DNA of 64,000 nucleotides from NCBI RefSeq assembly GCF_016807185.1, contig NZ_JAEVYN010000002.1, forward strand, positions 2,021,367 to 2,085,366. Direction: 5' to 3'. The stretch is from Leptolyngbya sp. Cla-17. Its GTDB lineage: Bacteria; Cyanobacteriota; Cyanobacteriia; Leptolyngbyales; Leptolyngbyaceae. Both the position numbers and the translations under genes were made by a program. Under the pieces are notes generated by a model. It did no database searches. It saw only the letters and a list, made by a program, of their open reading frames with translations, and was not told the DNA's origin. Shown in pieces: positions 9,492-18,988 of this stretch (position 1 is the first letter of the stretch; each line of letters begins with the position of its first letter).

Positions 9492-10658
9492 TATACGGAA
9501 TTGCGGAAGGCAGTACTTTTTGACCAGATTAAATTGCTTGAATCCAATCAAAGCCCACTTTGCCTTGAACTATCACAGGATGCTGCATCAACCATTGGCA
9601 CCGCTTGACTAAGACATCCTCTAAAGCATCAAGATTGTCAAACACTTGATTAGCGATTGCTTCGCGCAGCAAAGACCAGACACATTCAGTGGGTTGCAGT
9701 TGGAGGGTATAGGGCAATAGCGGGTAGAAGAAAATGCCGGGGGGCACCTGAAGTTTTTGGCTCATATGCCACGCGGCCTGATCAACCAATAGAATGATCA
9801 ACTGCTGACGATGGGGATTGACCTGAGCCGCAAATAGCTCTAACGCCATCTGCATCATGGAGACATTGGCACGGGGCAATAAAAGGAAGTAGCTCGCTCC
9901 AGTGGCAGGATGGACAAAACCATAGGTGTAGACCCATTGATAGCGGCGAGAATGATGCGCTGATGGGCGTTCTCCTATGGGTGCCCAAACCCGCCTGACA
10001 ATGGGTTGCAAGCCTAATCGAGCTTCGTCTTCCGCCCAAATTACAATCTCCCGATTGGGAAACAACGAGCGCAACCACGCCACATGACCTGCTAATCCTG
10101 CTTTGAACTCTGCTTGCTGCTCAAGGGTTGCGCTTTGATGATGCACCGGACGCGGCACCTGCAAGCTCAACCCCAAACGTCGTAGATACTTCCAGGCTGT
10201 TGAGGGGTGTAAGCAAATGCCAAAGTAGGTTTCGATATACTCCCCAACTTTCGGTCCACTCCAGAGTCCGCCATCATCCGGGGCACTCTGTAAGCGTTGC
10301 CGCAATAGCCGTTGCTGTTCATCACTTAAAGCCAACCGATTGCCCCCAGGGTTCAAGCGTTGCCGATTGACTAGTCCGACCGCACCCTCGGCGTTGTAGC
10401 GACGGGCAATTTTCCGCACTCCACTACAACTGAGTCCACAAATCTCAGCGGTTTGTTCGATGCTCATCGGAGTCTTTGGATGACTGAGCAATCGAATCAC
10501 CAACCAACGGTTTTTCTCGCCAGCATCTTGGCACTGAACATACCGCTGAGTTAGATCTGCGTAGTCTAGATGAGGGCTAATTTGAGTGCGGGGTCGAGGC
10601 ATGGACAGAGTACCTTTTTCATCTTGCTAAATGATACTCCCCTACTCAATTCCGTATA
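9492..10658 (-). mobile_element. IS630-family insertion sequence (complete copy)
   Basis: The element is bounded by a 12-bp inverted repeat: TATACGGAATTG at 9492-9503 and CAATTCCGTATA at 10647-10658. Each end finishes in TA, as expected for IS630/Tc1-type insertion into a TA dinucleotide. It encloses one uninterrupted transposase gene and lies in a toxin-like remnant. The length is about 1.17 kb. Confidence 0.82.
9529..10602 (-). CDS. IS630-family transposase
   Basis: A 357-residue transposase. The N-terminal winged-helix part contains IEQTAEICGLSCSGVRKIARR, a helix-turn-helix. The DDE domain shows first Asp in IWAEDEARLG, second Asp in LLVDQAAWH and Glu in LQPTECVWSLL, so all catalytic residues are present. 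No frameshift splits the gene, unlike many IS630 copies. It probably remains functional. Confidence 0.92.
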   Translation of the reverse strand: MPRPRTQISPHLDYADLTQRYVQCQDAGEKNRWLVIRLLSHPKTPMSIEQTAEICGLSCSGVRKIARRYNAEGAVGLVNRQRLNPGGNRLALSDEQQRLLRQRLQSAPDDGGLWSGPKVGEYIETYFGICLHPSTAWKYLRRLGLSLQVPRPVHHQSATLEQQAEFKAGLAGHVAWLRSLFPNREIVIWAEDEARLGLQPIVRRVWAPIGERPSAHHSRRYQWVYTYGFVHPATGASYFLLLPRANVSMMQMALELFAAQVNPHRQQLIILLVDQAAWHMSQKLQVPPGIFFYPLLPYTLQLQPTECVWSLLREAIANQVFDNLDALEDVLVKRCQWLMQHPVIVQGKVGFDWIQAI

Positions 10659-10869
10659 AGATGTCGATATGCGATTGAAAAATGGCTAAAAATCAAATTT
10701 AGTTTGTCCTCAAGGCTTTCAGCCATTTCTAAGTAGCCGATATGAGGTTTCAAATCGAATTCAATGAAGAGTGCAGCGATCGCAAGTGAAAACCCAGGAG
10801 CAATAACATAGGTTCATGCTGGCGGCTAATGATACAGTCTACATCGGAGGGTCTTCAGGAGAATAGCGG

Positions 10870-11916
10870 ATGAAAGCGCAGGTGTTTCGTGGGGTGAATA
10901 ACCTAAGTTATGAAGAGGTGCCAACGCCAGAGATTGCATCGGATGAGGTGTTGGTGCAGGTGCAGGTAGTGGGACTATGTCAGTCGGATATTAAAAAGAT
11001 TCGCTATCCCTTGTATGAGCCCCCGCGCATTTTTGGGCATGAAACAGCGGGAACGATCTCGGCAGTGGGGGCTGAGGTGAAAAACTGGCAGGTGGGCGAT
11101 CGCGTAGTTGTGCTGCACCATATTCCCTGTATGCACTGTGGCTACTGCCTGAATGATAATTTTTCTATGTGCGATGTCTACAAAAACATCACGACAACCG
11201 CAGGCTTTGCGCCTAGCGGTGGCGGTTTTGCGGAATATGTGAAGGTGCCGGGGCACATTGTGCGAAATGGTGGCTTGATGACTATTCCAGACGCGATCAC
11301 CTTTGAGCAGGCTAGCTTTGTAGAGCCCACAAATTGCTGTTTGAAAGCGGTGAAAAAAGCCCAGATTCAACCCGGACAAACAGTACTTGTTACTGGAGCA
11401 GGTCCGATCGGGCTGATGTTTATCATGTTGGTGAAGTATTTTGGGGCGCGGGCGATCGCTACAGATCTGATTCCTAGCCGCGTTGAAAAAGCGCTGGCGG
11501 TAGGGGCAGATGCTGCCTTCGATGCGCGAGATCCAGAGTTGTCAGCAAAAATTCAGGCAATGACTCAAAATATGGGTGTAGATACTAGCCTGCTTGCTGT
11601 TCCTAGTGATAAAGCCTTTTTTCAAGCTTTGGATTGCACTCGTAAGGGCGGCAAGATCTTATTTTTTGCTGAGTTTCCCGATGAGCTAGAAATCTCGATT
11701 AATCCTAATATTCTCTATCGCCGTGAGATTGATCTGATGGGCAGCTACAGTTCGTCTTACCGGGTACAGCAGCTTGCCGCAGATATCGTCTTTAACCAGT
11801 GGATCAATGTGGATGCATTAGTCAGCGATCGCTTTCCGCTAAAAGATCTCTCTGCTGCTGTAGATCGGGCGATCGCACCAACCCCCAACACTTACAAAAT
11901 CCTAATTTATCCGTGA
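10870..11916 (+). CDS. Zinc-dependent alcohol dehydrogenase (medium-chain MDR family)
   Basis: A 348-residue MDR enzyme of sorbitol/threonine dehydrogenase type. VVGLCQSDIKK holds the first catalytic zinc ligand and IFGHETAGTISAVG the GHE motif. The structural zinc site is PCMHCGYCLNDNFSMC. The NAD(P)-binding fold is VLVTGAGPIGLMF. It oxidises or reduces an alcohol or polyol that cannot be specified. A plausible Shine-Dalgarno AGGAG lies at 10857-10861 before ATG 10870. The 211 bp upstream, up to the IS, hold no recognisable gene. Confidence 0.87.
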   Translation: MKAQVFRGVNNLSYEEVPTPEIASDEVLVQVQVVGLCQSDIKKIRYPLYEPPRIFGHETAGTISAVGAEVKNWQVGDRVVVLHHIPCMHCGYCLNDNFSMCDVYKNITTTAGFAPSGGGFAEYVKVPGHIVRNGGLMTIPDAITFEQASFVEPTNCCLKAVKKAQIQPGQTVLVTGAGPIGLMFIMLVKYFGARAIATDLIPSRVEKALAVGADAAFDARDPELSAKIQAMTQNMGVDTSLLAVPSDKAFFQALDCTRKGGKILFFAEFPDELEISINPNILYRREIDLMGSYSSSYRVQQLAADIVFNQWINVDALVSDRFPLKDLSAAVDRAIAPTPNTYKILIYP

Positions 11917-11923
11917 GGTTGCC

Positions 11924-12631
11924 TCACACATACTCTGAAATGTCTTCTTTGCAATCATCAGCGAGGTAAGAAAGGGCGCGAAATCGCAAACTGACTAGTT
12001 GGTCATACAGTGGATTTAGTTTGCACAACGGTGGAACATGAACTATTTTGCGTCCAAATAGGGTAATGTCTCGCTCAAACGGACATTGAGAGGGGATCAT
12101 TTTGCACATCAACCGTGCGATTTTTGGGTCTTGAATATCCATGCGATCAAGCCAATCGCGCACAGGATGCAGCAGGTCTACAGGGTCTGTATACAGCTTA
12201 CGTGACGTTAGATTAGGTGCCTTTATTAACTCTGAACCCTCTGCTGGCTGGGCATTTGCAATAATATGAAATGTATTTCGGAGGATATCTAGCGCATCTG
12301 CCTTGAGTCCTAACGCTTGGCAGTACTGTTGCAGCATTTTGTCTTCACTAACGGAGTAATCTTGATCTGCTAGTGCCACCATGACGGCAGTTCTAAGAAA
12401 ATTTTCTGCTAAGTCGCGATCGCTACCTAGAACCTTTGCCAACTCATCTGCGGAAATTGGTTCCATTGCATCTGTTTTTTCTTCAGCATTAAAATCTTTG
12501 TGGAGCAACGCAGAAATCATCGCTTGCTCTTTCGTATCAAAGTTTCCATCTGCCCAAGCTAAAGAAACCAAGCCACGAATCCAAACAGCTGTTTGCTCGT
12601 CGGTGTAAGCAGATTTGGTGGTGCTAGCCAT
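11924..12631 (-). CDS. TerB-like protein with Mo-dependent nitrogenase-like C-terminal domain
   Basis: Two domains are visible in 235 residues. Residues ~10-130 look TerB-like: WIRGLVSLAWADGNFDTKEQ with acidic positions, and MVALADQDYSVSEDKML. Residues ~150-230 match the cyanobacterial 'Mo-dependent nitrogenase C-terminal' domain, in DPVDLLHPVRDWLDRMD and RLMCKMIPSQCPFERDI. The name is historical and does not imply nitrogen fixation. The stop lies 7 bp from that of the convergent alcohol dehydrogenase gene. The function is unknown. Confidence 0.75.
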   Translation of the reverse strand: MASTTKSAYTDEQTAVWIRGLVSLAWADGNFDTKEQAMISALLHKDFNAEEKTDAMEPISADELAKVLGSDRDLAENFLRTAVMVALADQDYSVSEDKMLQQYCQALGLKADALDILRNTFHIIANAQPAEGSELIKAPNLTSRKLYTDPVDLLHPVRDWLDRMDIQDPKIARLMCKMIPSQCPFERDITLFGRKIVHVPPLCKLNPLYDQLVSLRFRALSYLADDCKEDISEYV

Positions 12632-12743
12632 TTTTCGCTACAGTCCGGTTAAGTTCCGAGTCGATTCTAGCCCGTTCTTCCAATAAATTATTTAACAACT
12701 TAGCGGTAAACTAAGAGACTGAATCCAGTGTGGAAGAGTATAA

Positions 12744-13109
12744 GTGACCCTCCAAGAATTTTTTCTGTTTCTATCGGCGATATTGATGGCATCTGGGGGG
12801 CAGTTTCTGCTCAAATTAGGCGCTGGGAAGCTTGGCAAGGTGAGTGCCAATAATTTCGTCTCTCATATTTTAAATATTGCGTTAACGCCTGAGCTAGTAG
12901 CGGGTTTAGCGTTGTATGCCTTCAGCTCCATTTTCTTTATCTTGGTCTTAACTCGTGTCAAGCTAAGCGTTGCAGGTCCAGCAATCTCTATTAGCTATAT
13001 TTTTTCAGTGCTGCTGGGTTATTTCTTCTTCCAAGAATCAATTTCTCGGCACCATCTGATTGGGTTAGGGCTGATTGTTGCCGGAGTGGTTTTGGTTGTG
13101 AAACGGTAG
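12744..13109 (+). CDS. Small EamA/SMR-like membrane transporter subunit
   Basis: A 121-residue protein with four hydrophobic segments: FFLFLSAILMASGGQFLL, LVAGLALYAFSSIFFILVL, VAGPAISISYIFSVLLGYFF and LIGLGLIVAGVVLVVK. Size and topology fit half-size drug/metabolite transporters (SMR or single-EamA type), which work as dimers. The start is GTG 12744 (TTG or ATG alternatives are absent nearby). The substrate is unknown. Confidence 0.75.
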   Translation: MTLQEFFLFLSAILMASGGQFLLKLGAGKLGKVSANNFVSHILNIALTPELVAGLALYAFSSIFFILVLTRVKLSVAGPAISISYIFSVLLGYFFFQESISRHHLIGLGLIVAGVVLVVKR

Positions 13110-13120
13110 AGTGCGTTGGC

Positions 13121-14032
13121 TTACGATCTTCGAATATTGAGACAGCACCATTCTCCTCTCTTCCATAGGGCAGCAACCATCCATCCATTCGCTTCTAAGG
13201 TGTCTGCCACAGGTTTTGCTTGCTCGACCAAAATGCCACTGAGGATTCCCCAAGTGGTTGGCTTAATGATGGCGGTCATTTGAGGAATCAAATCAATAAT
13301 TACCTCCGCCAAGATGTTGCAGACAATGCCATCTACCGGAGCATCAATCATCTCAGCAATTTGATCTACGCTGCCTTGAGCAATGATCAACCGATCTTGC
13401 TCAATCTGGTTGAGATCACCATTCTCGCGTGTTGCCTTAACGGCTAAGGGATCGGTATCGACGGCATAAATTTGTTTGGCTCCTAACAAAAGTGCCCCAA
13501 CTGATAAAATGCCAGAGCCGCAGCCGACATCTGCAAGCACCAGATTTATTGGCAGTGGCTCCGTGGTGACGGCGGGCGCTCCCAATCTCATTTCTAGGGC
13601 TTCTAGACAGAGTTGAGTCGTGGCATGTTCACCCGTGCCAAAAGCAACCCCCGGCTCGAGTTTAAGCAAAACACGATCGCCCATTTCTGGGGTGGGCAAC
13701 CATGCAGGATTAATCAGCAAGCGATCGCCCACTTTTTGCGGCTTCCAGTGCTGTTTCCAGTTCGTTGCCCAGTTTTCTTCTTCTATTAAGTTCCATTGGG
13801 CAACTGGAATTGGAAAGCCGAAACATAAAGCATCTTGCCGCAATAACAGGGATAACGCAGCTAAATCCAGCATTTGGACTTGTGCCTCAGGGACATAAGC
13901 GCGTATTAAGCAAGATACCCCCTTCATCTGACTGGATGCCCCCAGACAGCCAAACGCATCTAATCGCCAAAAGAGCGTATCTTCTAGCAACGGATCCGAG
14001 AGAATCTGAATTTCCCACCAGCTATTTGCCAT
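13121..14032 (-). CDS. prmA: Ribosomal protein L11 methyltransferase
   Basis: PrmA trimethylates ribosomal protein L11 using SAM. The N-terminal ~100 residues are the substrate-binding domain. The Rossmann methyltransferase shows VLADVGCGSGILSVGALLLGA (motif I), YAVDTDPLAVKATREN and DGIVCNILAEVIIDL, the NI(L)A motif of PrmA. GVAFGTGEHATTQLCLE is also typical. The length of 303 residues is normal. serA lies about 150 bp upstream on the same strand, a common cyanobacterial neighbour. Confidence 0.93.
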   Translation of the reverse strand: MANSWWEIQILSDPLLEDTLFWRLDAFGCLGASSQMKGVSCLIRAYVPEAQVQMLDLAALSLLLRQDALCFGFPIPVAQWNLIEEENWATNWKQHWKPQKVGDRLLINPAWLPTPEMGDRVLLKLEPGVAFGTGEHATTQLCLEALEMRLGAPAVTTEPLPINLVLADVGCGSGILSVGALLLGAKQIYAVDTDPLAVKATRENGDLNQIEQDRLIIAQGSVDQIAEMIDAPVDGIVCNILAEVIIDLIPQMTAIIKPTTWGILSGILVEQAKPVADTLEANGWMVAALWKRGEWCCLNIRRS

Positions 14033-14178
14033 GGTTTAAGGAGACTAGAAGACAGAAAAAACGCAAGCAATGAAGGTGTCCTCATCCTCAGGAAAAAGTC
14101 TTTAGACATTTCCGATTTTTGATTCTTTCCTCATCGGGAGAGAGCTAGGGTGAGGACATTTGGCAGTCTTAAACGCTC

Positions 14179-15762
14179 CTATAACGTGACGGTGTAAGCA
14201 TCTCGGATACCAGGAACTTTGAGAAACTCAGCAAGAACGTTATCGGGTAGAGGATCATCAATGCTAAGTACCATCACCGCATCTCCTCGAACAATCTTGC
14301 GACCAACTTGCATACTGGCAATGTTGACATTAAAGCTACCCAACAGAGAGCCAATTTTGCCAATAATTCCTGGCATATCTCGGTGCATAGTAAAGACCAT
14401 GTACTTGTTGGGTGGCACGTTGACCGGAAAGTCATCTACGCTGGTGATCCGAATTTCGGAGTCACCTAGGAGTGCTCCAGCTACAGAATGTTCACCTAAC
14501 GAACCTTTGGCGGACAGATGGAGCGAACCTGTATAGTCTTTAATTGACGCATCGCGAGTTTCTACCACCCGAATGCCGCGCTCCTTAGCTTCAATGCTGG
14601 CATTCACATAGTTGACCCGCTCTTGCAATGCGTGAGAGAGGAGTCCTTTTAATGCAGCAACGACGATAGGCTGGCTTTGGTTTGTGGCAAGTTCTCCTTG
14701 CAAGCGGACGTTTAGGGCTTCTACACGTCCACCGACCAATTGAGCAACCAAATTACCGAGTGTTTCTGCCAATTCTAAGTAGGGACGCAATTGCTCCAGC
14801 AGGTCGGGGCGCAAGCCAGGAATGTTGACCGCAGACCGAGCAGGCAAACCTAACAGCACATCACGAATTTGCTCGGCAACATCGATCGCCACATTCACTT
14901 GAGCTTCTTCGGTGGAGGCTCCTAAATGGGGAGTCAGCAGTAATTCTTTGCCAACTCCGCGTAAGGGCGAGTTCTCTTCTAGCGGCTCCTGCACAAAAAC
15001 GTCCAATGCGGCTCCTGCCAGCTTGCCTTCTTGTAATGCTTGGACGATCGCCGCTTCATCCACAATGCCACCACGGGCACAGTTAATAATGCGAGTAGTG
15101 GGCTTCATTTTGGCGATCGCTGCCGCATTAATCAAATTCGCGGTTTCTGGCGTTTTAGGCAGGTGAAGCGTAATGTAATCTGCCTCTTGGAATAAGTTAT
15201 CCAGTTCAACCAAACGGCAGCCTAATTGCTCAGCGCGCTCGTGGGAAACAAACGGATCGTAGGCCAGCAGTTTCATGCCCATCGCATGAGCTACTGTAGC
15301 AACGTGGGCACCAATTTTACCCAGCCCAACAACGCCCAGCGTTTTTTTATAAACTTCAACGCCCATATAACTTTTGCGATCCCACTTGCCGCTTTTCACC
15401 GATTGATTTGCCACGGCAATGTAGCGCGACATGGATAGCATCATCGCGAGCGTGTGTTCAGCGGCAGCAATAGTATTTCCTTCGGGAGAATTGACAACAA
15501 CGATCCCCTTGCGAGTCGCGGCTGTAACATCTACGTTATCCACACCTACGCCCGCGCGACCGATAATTTTGAGTTGGCTTGCAGCCTCAATTACTTCCTG
15601 AGTAACGCGAGTGCCTGAGCGAATCATTAAGGCATCGTAGTTTGAAATAATGCCGATCAGGTCTTGAGGAGACAGGTTGGTTTTGACATCAACTTGGGCA
15701 ACCTGGGACAGAATATCAATTCCGGCTTGATCAATGGGGTCAGAAACAAGAACCTTCGGCAT
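14179..15762 (-). CDS. serA: D-3-phosphoglycerate dehydrogenase
   Basis: First enzyme of serine biosynthesis: 3-phosphoglycerate + NAD to 3-phosphohydroxypyruvate. The 527-residue form carries the long C-terminus. NAD fold: LGVVGLGKIGAHVA. Catalytic Arg: NCARGGIVDE. Catalytic His: LLTPHLGAST. An intervening ASB domain follows. The C-terminal ACT domain begins YMVFTMHRDMPGIIGKIG, the usual serine-sensing module. The start is ATG 15762. Confidence 0.95.
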   Translation of the reverse strand: MPKVLVSDPIDQAGIDILSQVAQVDVKTNLSPQDLIGIISNYDALMIRSGTRVTQEVIEAASQLKIIGRAGVGVDNVDVTAATRKGIVVVNSPEGNTIAAAEHTLAMMLSMSRYIAVANQSVKSGKWDRKSYMGVEVYKKTLGVVGLGKIGAHVATVAHAMGMKLLAYDPFVSHERAEQLGCRLVELDNLFQEADYITLHLPKTPETANLINAAAIAKMKPTTRIINCARGGIVDEAAIVQALQEGKLAGAALDVFVQEPLEENSPLRGVGKELLLTPHLGASTEEAQVNVAIDVAEQIRDVLLGLPARSAVNIPGLRPDLLEQLRPYLELAETLGNLVAQLVGGRVEALNVRLQGELATNQSQPIVVAALKGLLSHALQERVNYVNASIEAKERGIRVVETRDASIKDYTGSLHLSAKGSLGEHSVAGALLGDSEIRITSVDDFPVNVPPNKYMVFTMHRDMPGIIGKIGSLLGSFNVNIASMQVGRKIVRGDAVMVLSIDDPLPDNVLAEFLKVPGIRDAYTVTL

Positions 15763-16065
15763 AACAGGCAGATGGGGTTAAACAACAGGGCTTCTTCAAC
15801 GTTCCAGCAGCGATCGCCTTACACAGGTTTGTAGAAGGAAAAGCTTGCATATCGTCATTAAACCGACTCTTAACGATACGGCATTTTTGAACCGGATCGA
15901 CGAAATTTGCTGGATTTCTTTAAGAAGTATAAAAAGTGCGGAGCTAGGATCTGAAAACCGAAACCTGTCTAATTTAGCCAAAGATTATTCACATTTTTTA
16001 GCCATTCTTGGAAATTGTTGTTACTATTCTGCTGCCATAGTTGTTTTCACGCTCAGTGATGATGC

Positions 16066-17472
16066 GTGTTTAAGAAGTTTGTGAAAGAAAGTAACTCCCT
16101 TCCTGCTCAGCCTAAGAAAGCCAATCTCAGCTTAAGAAAAGTTTCTAAACAAAAAGTTTCTAAACAAAAAAGCTACCGCTGGTTATGGGTGGTAACTGGC
16201 TTTGCAGGAGTGGCGTTGTTATCGGCAACAGCAGGAGCGATGTTGGCAATGACAATGGCAAGCGCTCCACTCTTGCAGCGCAAACTAAGCCCTAAAGATG
16301 CGGCAGTGTTTTCCAAAGGCGACCTTTCCAGTATTAGTAACTTACAGTTGCCTGAACTAACCCGTCCAGTCAATGTTTTGGTGTTAGGAGCCAAAGTGTT
16401 GACCAGCGATGTGTCAGATCCGCCACAGGGAGAAAAAAATCTAGGATATCAAGCTTTGGTGAACTCCTTTGAAGGGTTAACCGATACGATGATGCTGGTT
16501 CGATTTAATCCTGAAGCTCAGAAAGTTGCGCTGCTATCAATTCCCAGAGATACCCGTATTGAGATTCCGGGTTATAGCGTTGGCAAAATCAATGAGGCGA
16601 ATTCGGTTGGAGGACCTGCGCTAGCGGCTAGAACAGTGAGTCACCTATTGGGTGGGGTTGGGGTCGATCGCTACATTACCATCAACGTTCAGGGTGTGCA
16701 GGCATTAGTAGATGCGTTGGGCGGTGTCACCGTCTATGTGCCAAAAGATATGAAATATAGTGACGATAGCCAGCATCTATATGTCAACCTCAAGGCTGGA
16801 AAGCAACACTTAAACGGCAATCAGGCACTCCAGCTACTTCGCTTTCGCAGTGACGAAAATGGTGATATTGGGCGGGTGCAGCGCCAACAAATGGTGATTC
16901 GCGCCTTATCCGAACAAGTGCTTAATCCGATGACTCTGGCTCGGCTACCGAAAATTATTTCAGTGATTCGTGCTTATATTGATACGAACTTAACCGTGGA
17001 AGAGATTTTTGCGCTGGTTGCCTATGCAGTTCGTGTTGATCGCTCAAAGATGGAAATGTTGATCACGCCAGGTGAATATGGTGACATCGAAACCTACGGC
17101 ACGAGTTACTGGCTACCAAATTTGGCAAAGATTCAAGTGATTATGGCTCAGCATTTTAATCTGGGTCTAAATCCAACGGCAGCTAGCATATCGCCTGAAA
17201 AAGTGCGAGTTGCCATTCAAGACACCACTCGTCAAGCAGCAGCAAGCTCTTGGATTAATCCGCTGTCAAAAGCGGGCTATAGCGATGTTGCGATCGCAGA
17301 ACCCTATGGCGAACCGCTGGATACCACCCGCATTTTGGCACAGCAGGGCGACGTTGCCAGTGCTGAAAACATTCGCCGCTTGCTAGGGTTTGGCGAAGTA
17401 CGCGTCGATGGCAATGGCGATCTCGAATCGGATGTTACGGTTCAGCTTGGCAAAGATGCTTTGAGGCGTTAA
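16066..17472 (+). CDS. LCP (LytR-CpsA-Psr) family protein
   Basis: LCP enzymes transfer lipid-linked glycopolymers onto the cell wall at the outer face of the membrane. The N-terminal ~45 residues are basic, then one membrane segment (LWVVTGFAGVALLSATAGAML). The LCP domain contains DTMMLVRFNPEAQKVALLSIPRDTRIEIPGY with the conserved Arg/Asp, and later LLRFRSDENGDIGRVQRQQ. A short C-terminal LytR_C-like tail (VDGNGDLESDVTVQLG) follows. The start GTG 16066 is the best available; another GTG lies at 16081. The 303 bp upstream toward serA hold no gene I can support. Confidence 0.88.
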   Translation: MFKKFVKESNSLPAQPKKANLSLRKVSKQKVSKQKSYRWLWVVTGFAGVALLSATAGAMLAMTMASAPLLQRKLSPKDAAVFSKGDLSSISNLQLPELTRPVNVLVLGAKVLTSDVSDPPQGEKNLGYQALVNSFEGLTDTMMLVRFNPEAQKVALLSIPRDTRIEIPGYSVGKINEANSVGGPALAARTVSHLLGGVGVDRYITINVQGVQALVDALGGVTVYVPKDMKYSDDSQHLYVNLKAGKQHLNGNQALQLLRFRSDENGDIGRVQRQQMVIRALSEQVLNPMTLARLPKIISVIRAYIDTNLTVEEIFALVAYAVRVDRSKMEMLITPGEYGDIETYGTSYWLPNLAKIQVIMAQHFNLGLNPTAASISPEKVRVAIQDTTRQAAASSWINPLSKAGYSDVAIAEPYGEPLDTTRILAQQGDVASAENIRRLLGFGEVRVDGNGDLESDVTVQLGKDALRR

Positions 17473-17664
17473 TGAGGAAAGGGCAATCGCATCTAAATTC
17501 GGGTCTAACGGCTCAAAGCAGCGGCAGCAGATAACCCTGAACTCAATATCAGCGTCTCTCAACTGTCCGCTGCGTTTGAATTATTATGCTGCGTTGCTTA
17601 ACGCTGAACCGACTTCGATTGCCCAATACTCAAGACCTCACGGAATGAAAACTCGTCTTGCACC

Positions 17665-17686
17665 AAGGTGGGCAATTGCCCACCTT
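17665..17686. terminator. Palindrome, possible terminator between convergent genes
   Basis: A perfect 22-bp palindrome (11-bp arms AAGGTGGGCAA, no spacer), followed by ATTTCTT. It lies in the 270-bp gap between two convergent genes and could serve either as terminator or be a dispersed palindromic repeat. Confidence 0.45.
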
Positions 17687-17744
17687 ATTTCTTCTGTTCC
17701 GTCCGCACTGACTCAGTGTTAGCTGTCTGGGCAGGTCACATCGA

Positions 17745-18758
17745 TTAACTAATAATCAACGACTCATAGTTTTCCCACGTTTTTCCCCTCAATTTTGCAG
17801 CTAAATCCTCTGCATTAGCAACTTTTAGTTTGCCGATGTCAAAATATTGCTTATTGCCTTGCATTCCGCCTGAACTTGCTTTGATAAAATCAGTAGTAAA
17901 TAAATCACTTAACACAAAGGCTCGGACGGGATACCAAGAATCTCCTGTTTGCTGACGACGTTCTACTGCAATTCTGACTAGCTCTACTTCTGATCGGTTG
18001 TCATTCTTCCAAATCAAGGTAGCTTCACCTTCAGACTCTAGATCCACAACAGCCTCAATCTGAGCAATTTGTTCAACGCGCTTGTTACGATAGGTACCAA
18101 AGTACAAGCTGCGTCGATGGTTGTAAGGACCGCCTTGAGCTGGACATGTGTAAATTTTGTATCGTAATACACTATCAAAGCTCATCTTACAATTGACGAT
18201 ATCTAATCGATATTTCCAGGATGGTAACAAAGCATTCTCATCAAGATACTCACCTAAATCTGATACTGCATCAACTAGGGTTTTGGGCAAGTAAGGTAGT
18301 TGAATTGCTTGAAGAAACTGCTCAAAGCTAACGGCAGCAAAAGAAACGTCATTACTTTTTGCAACACCTTCAATTTCTGGAAAGTCAGGATGGTATGCAC
18401 TATCCTGCTCGAAGTTACCTAGAGCAAGCAGAACTCTTTGACCTTGCTTCTGTTTAAGAGTTTCCAGATGTCCTATGAGTTGAACTTTGTCAAAATTGCT
18501 GCCGAGTTTTGTCTCAATGAAGATAGAAAAAGGTTCCTGAGTAATTTCCCCATCGGGAACACTCTCTTTACCCCGTCTTTGCTGTGTGAACTGCACGCCC
18601 ACCGTACCAGAAAAGTTTTCACCCAGTAACATACTTAGCGCTTCTGATAAAAACTTGGGATTCTCCTCGTATAACATTTTTAGTATCAGGAGGCAATGGT
18701 TTGTCGTTTGATTCTCTTTTTGAGAGTAGGTCGGAAATAAGCGTATATTTCGGCTCAT
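17745..18758 (-). CDS. Lone PD-(D/E)XK nuclease-like protein
   Basis: A 337-residue soluble protein I cannot name. Residues ~65-95 read VPDGEI, then FSIFIETKLG, which fits the PD...(D/E)xK active-site layout of restriction-type nucleases. The N-terminus (TTNHCLLILKMLYEENPKF) is helical. The C-terminal ~180 residues form an unclassified domain (YKIYTCPAQGGPYNHRRSLYFG). No methylase or partner is adjacent. It may act in DNA defence or repair; this is inference from the motif only. Confidence 0.55.
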   Translation of the reverse strand: MSRNIRLFPTYSQKENQTTNHCLLILKMLYEENPKFLSEALSMLLGENFSGTVGVQFTQQRRGKESVPDGEITQEPFSIFIETKLGSNFDKVQLIGHLETLKQKQGQRVLLALGNFEQDSAYHPDFPEIEGVAKSNDVSFAAVSFEQFLQAIQLPYLPKTLVDAVSDLGEYLDENALLPSWKYRLDIVNCKMSFDSVLRYKIYTCPAQGGPYNHRRSLYFGTYRNKRVEQIAQIEAVVDLESEGEATLIWKNDNRSEVELVRIAVERRQQTGDSWYPVRAFVLSDLFTTDFIKASSGGMQGNKQYFDIGKLKVANAEDLAAKLRGKTWENYESLIIS

Positions 18759-18988
18759 ATTTTCTGGATCACTGTGTTGAAGCTGATGCTGATCATACGT
18801 TTATCATTCACTCAAAACTTTCAAAGTATCACCACAAAATAGGGAACTAGAGATAGCTAACCATTGATTGACTGAAAGTGTTTCCGCGTAACACTTCAAA
18901 ACGTCTGCCTATTCATCCGTTTTCCGTATAAAACTTTCAATTAGGTAGATAGGGGAATGTTCAGCTTTTCAGTTAGGCGTATTTCAAT

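Noticed and set aside
11924..12631. Evidence of nitrogen fixation from the Mo-nitrogenase-like domain
   Set aside because: That domain name is historical in cyanobacteria; no nif gene is in the window.
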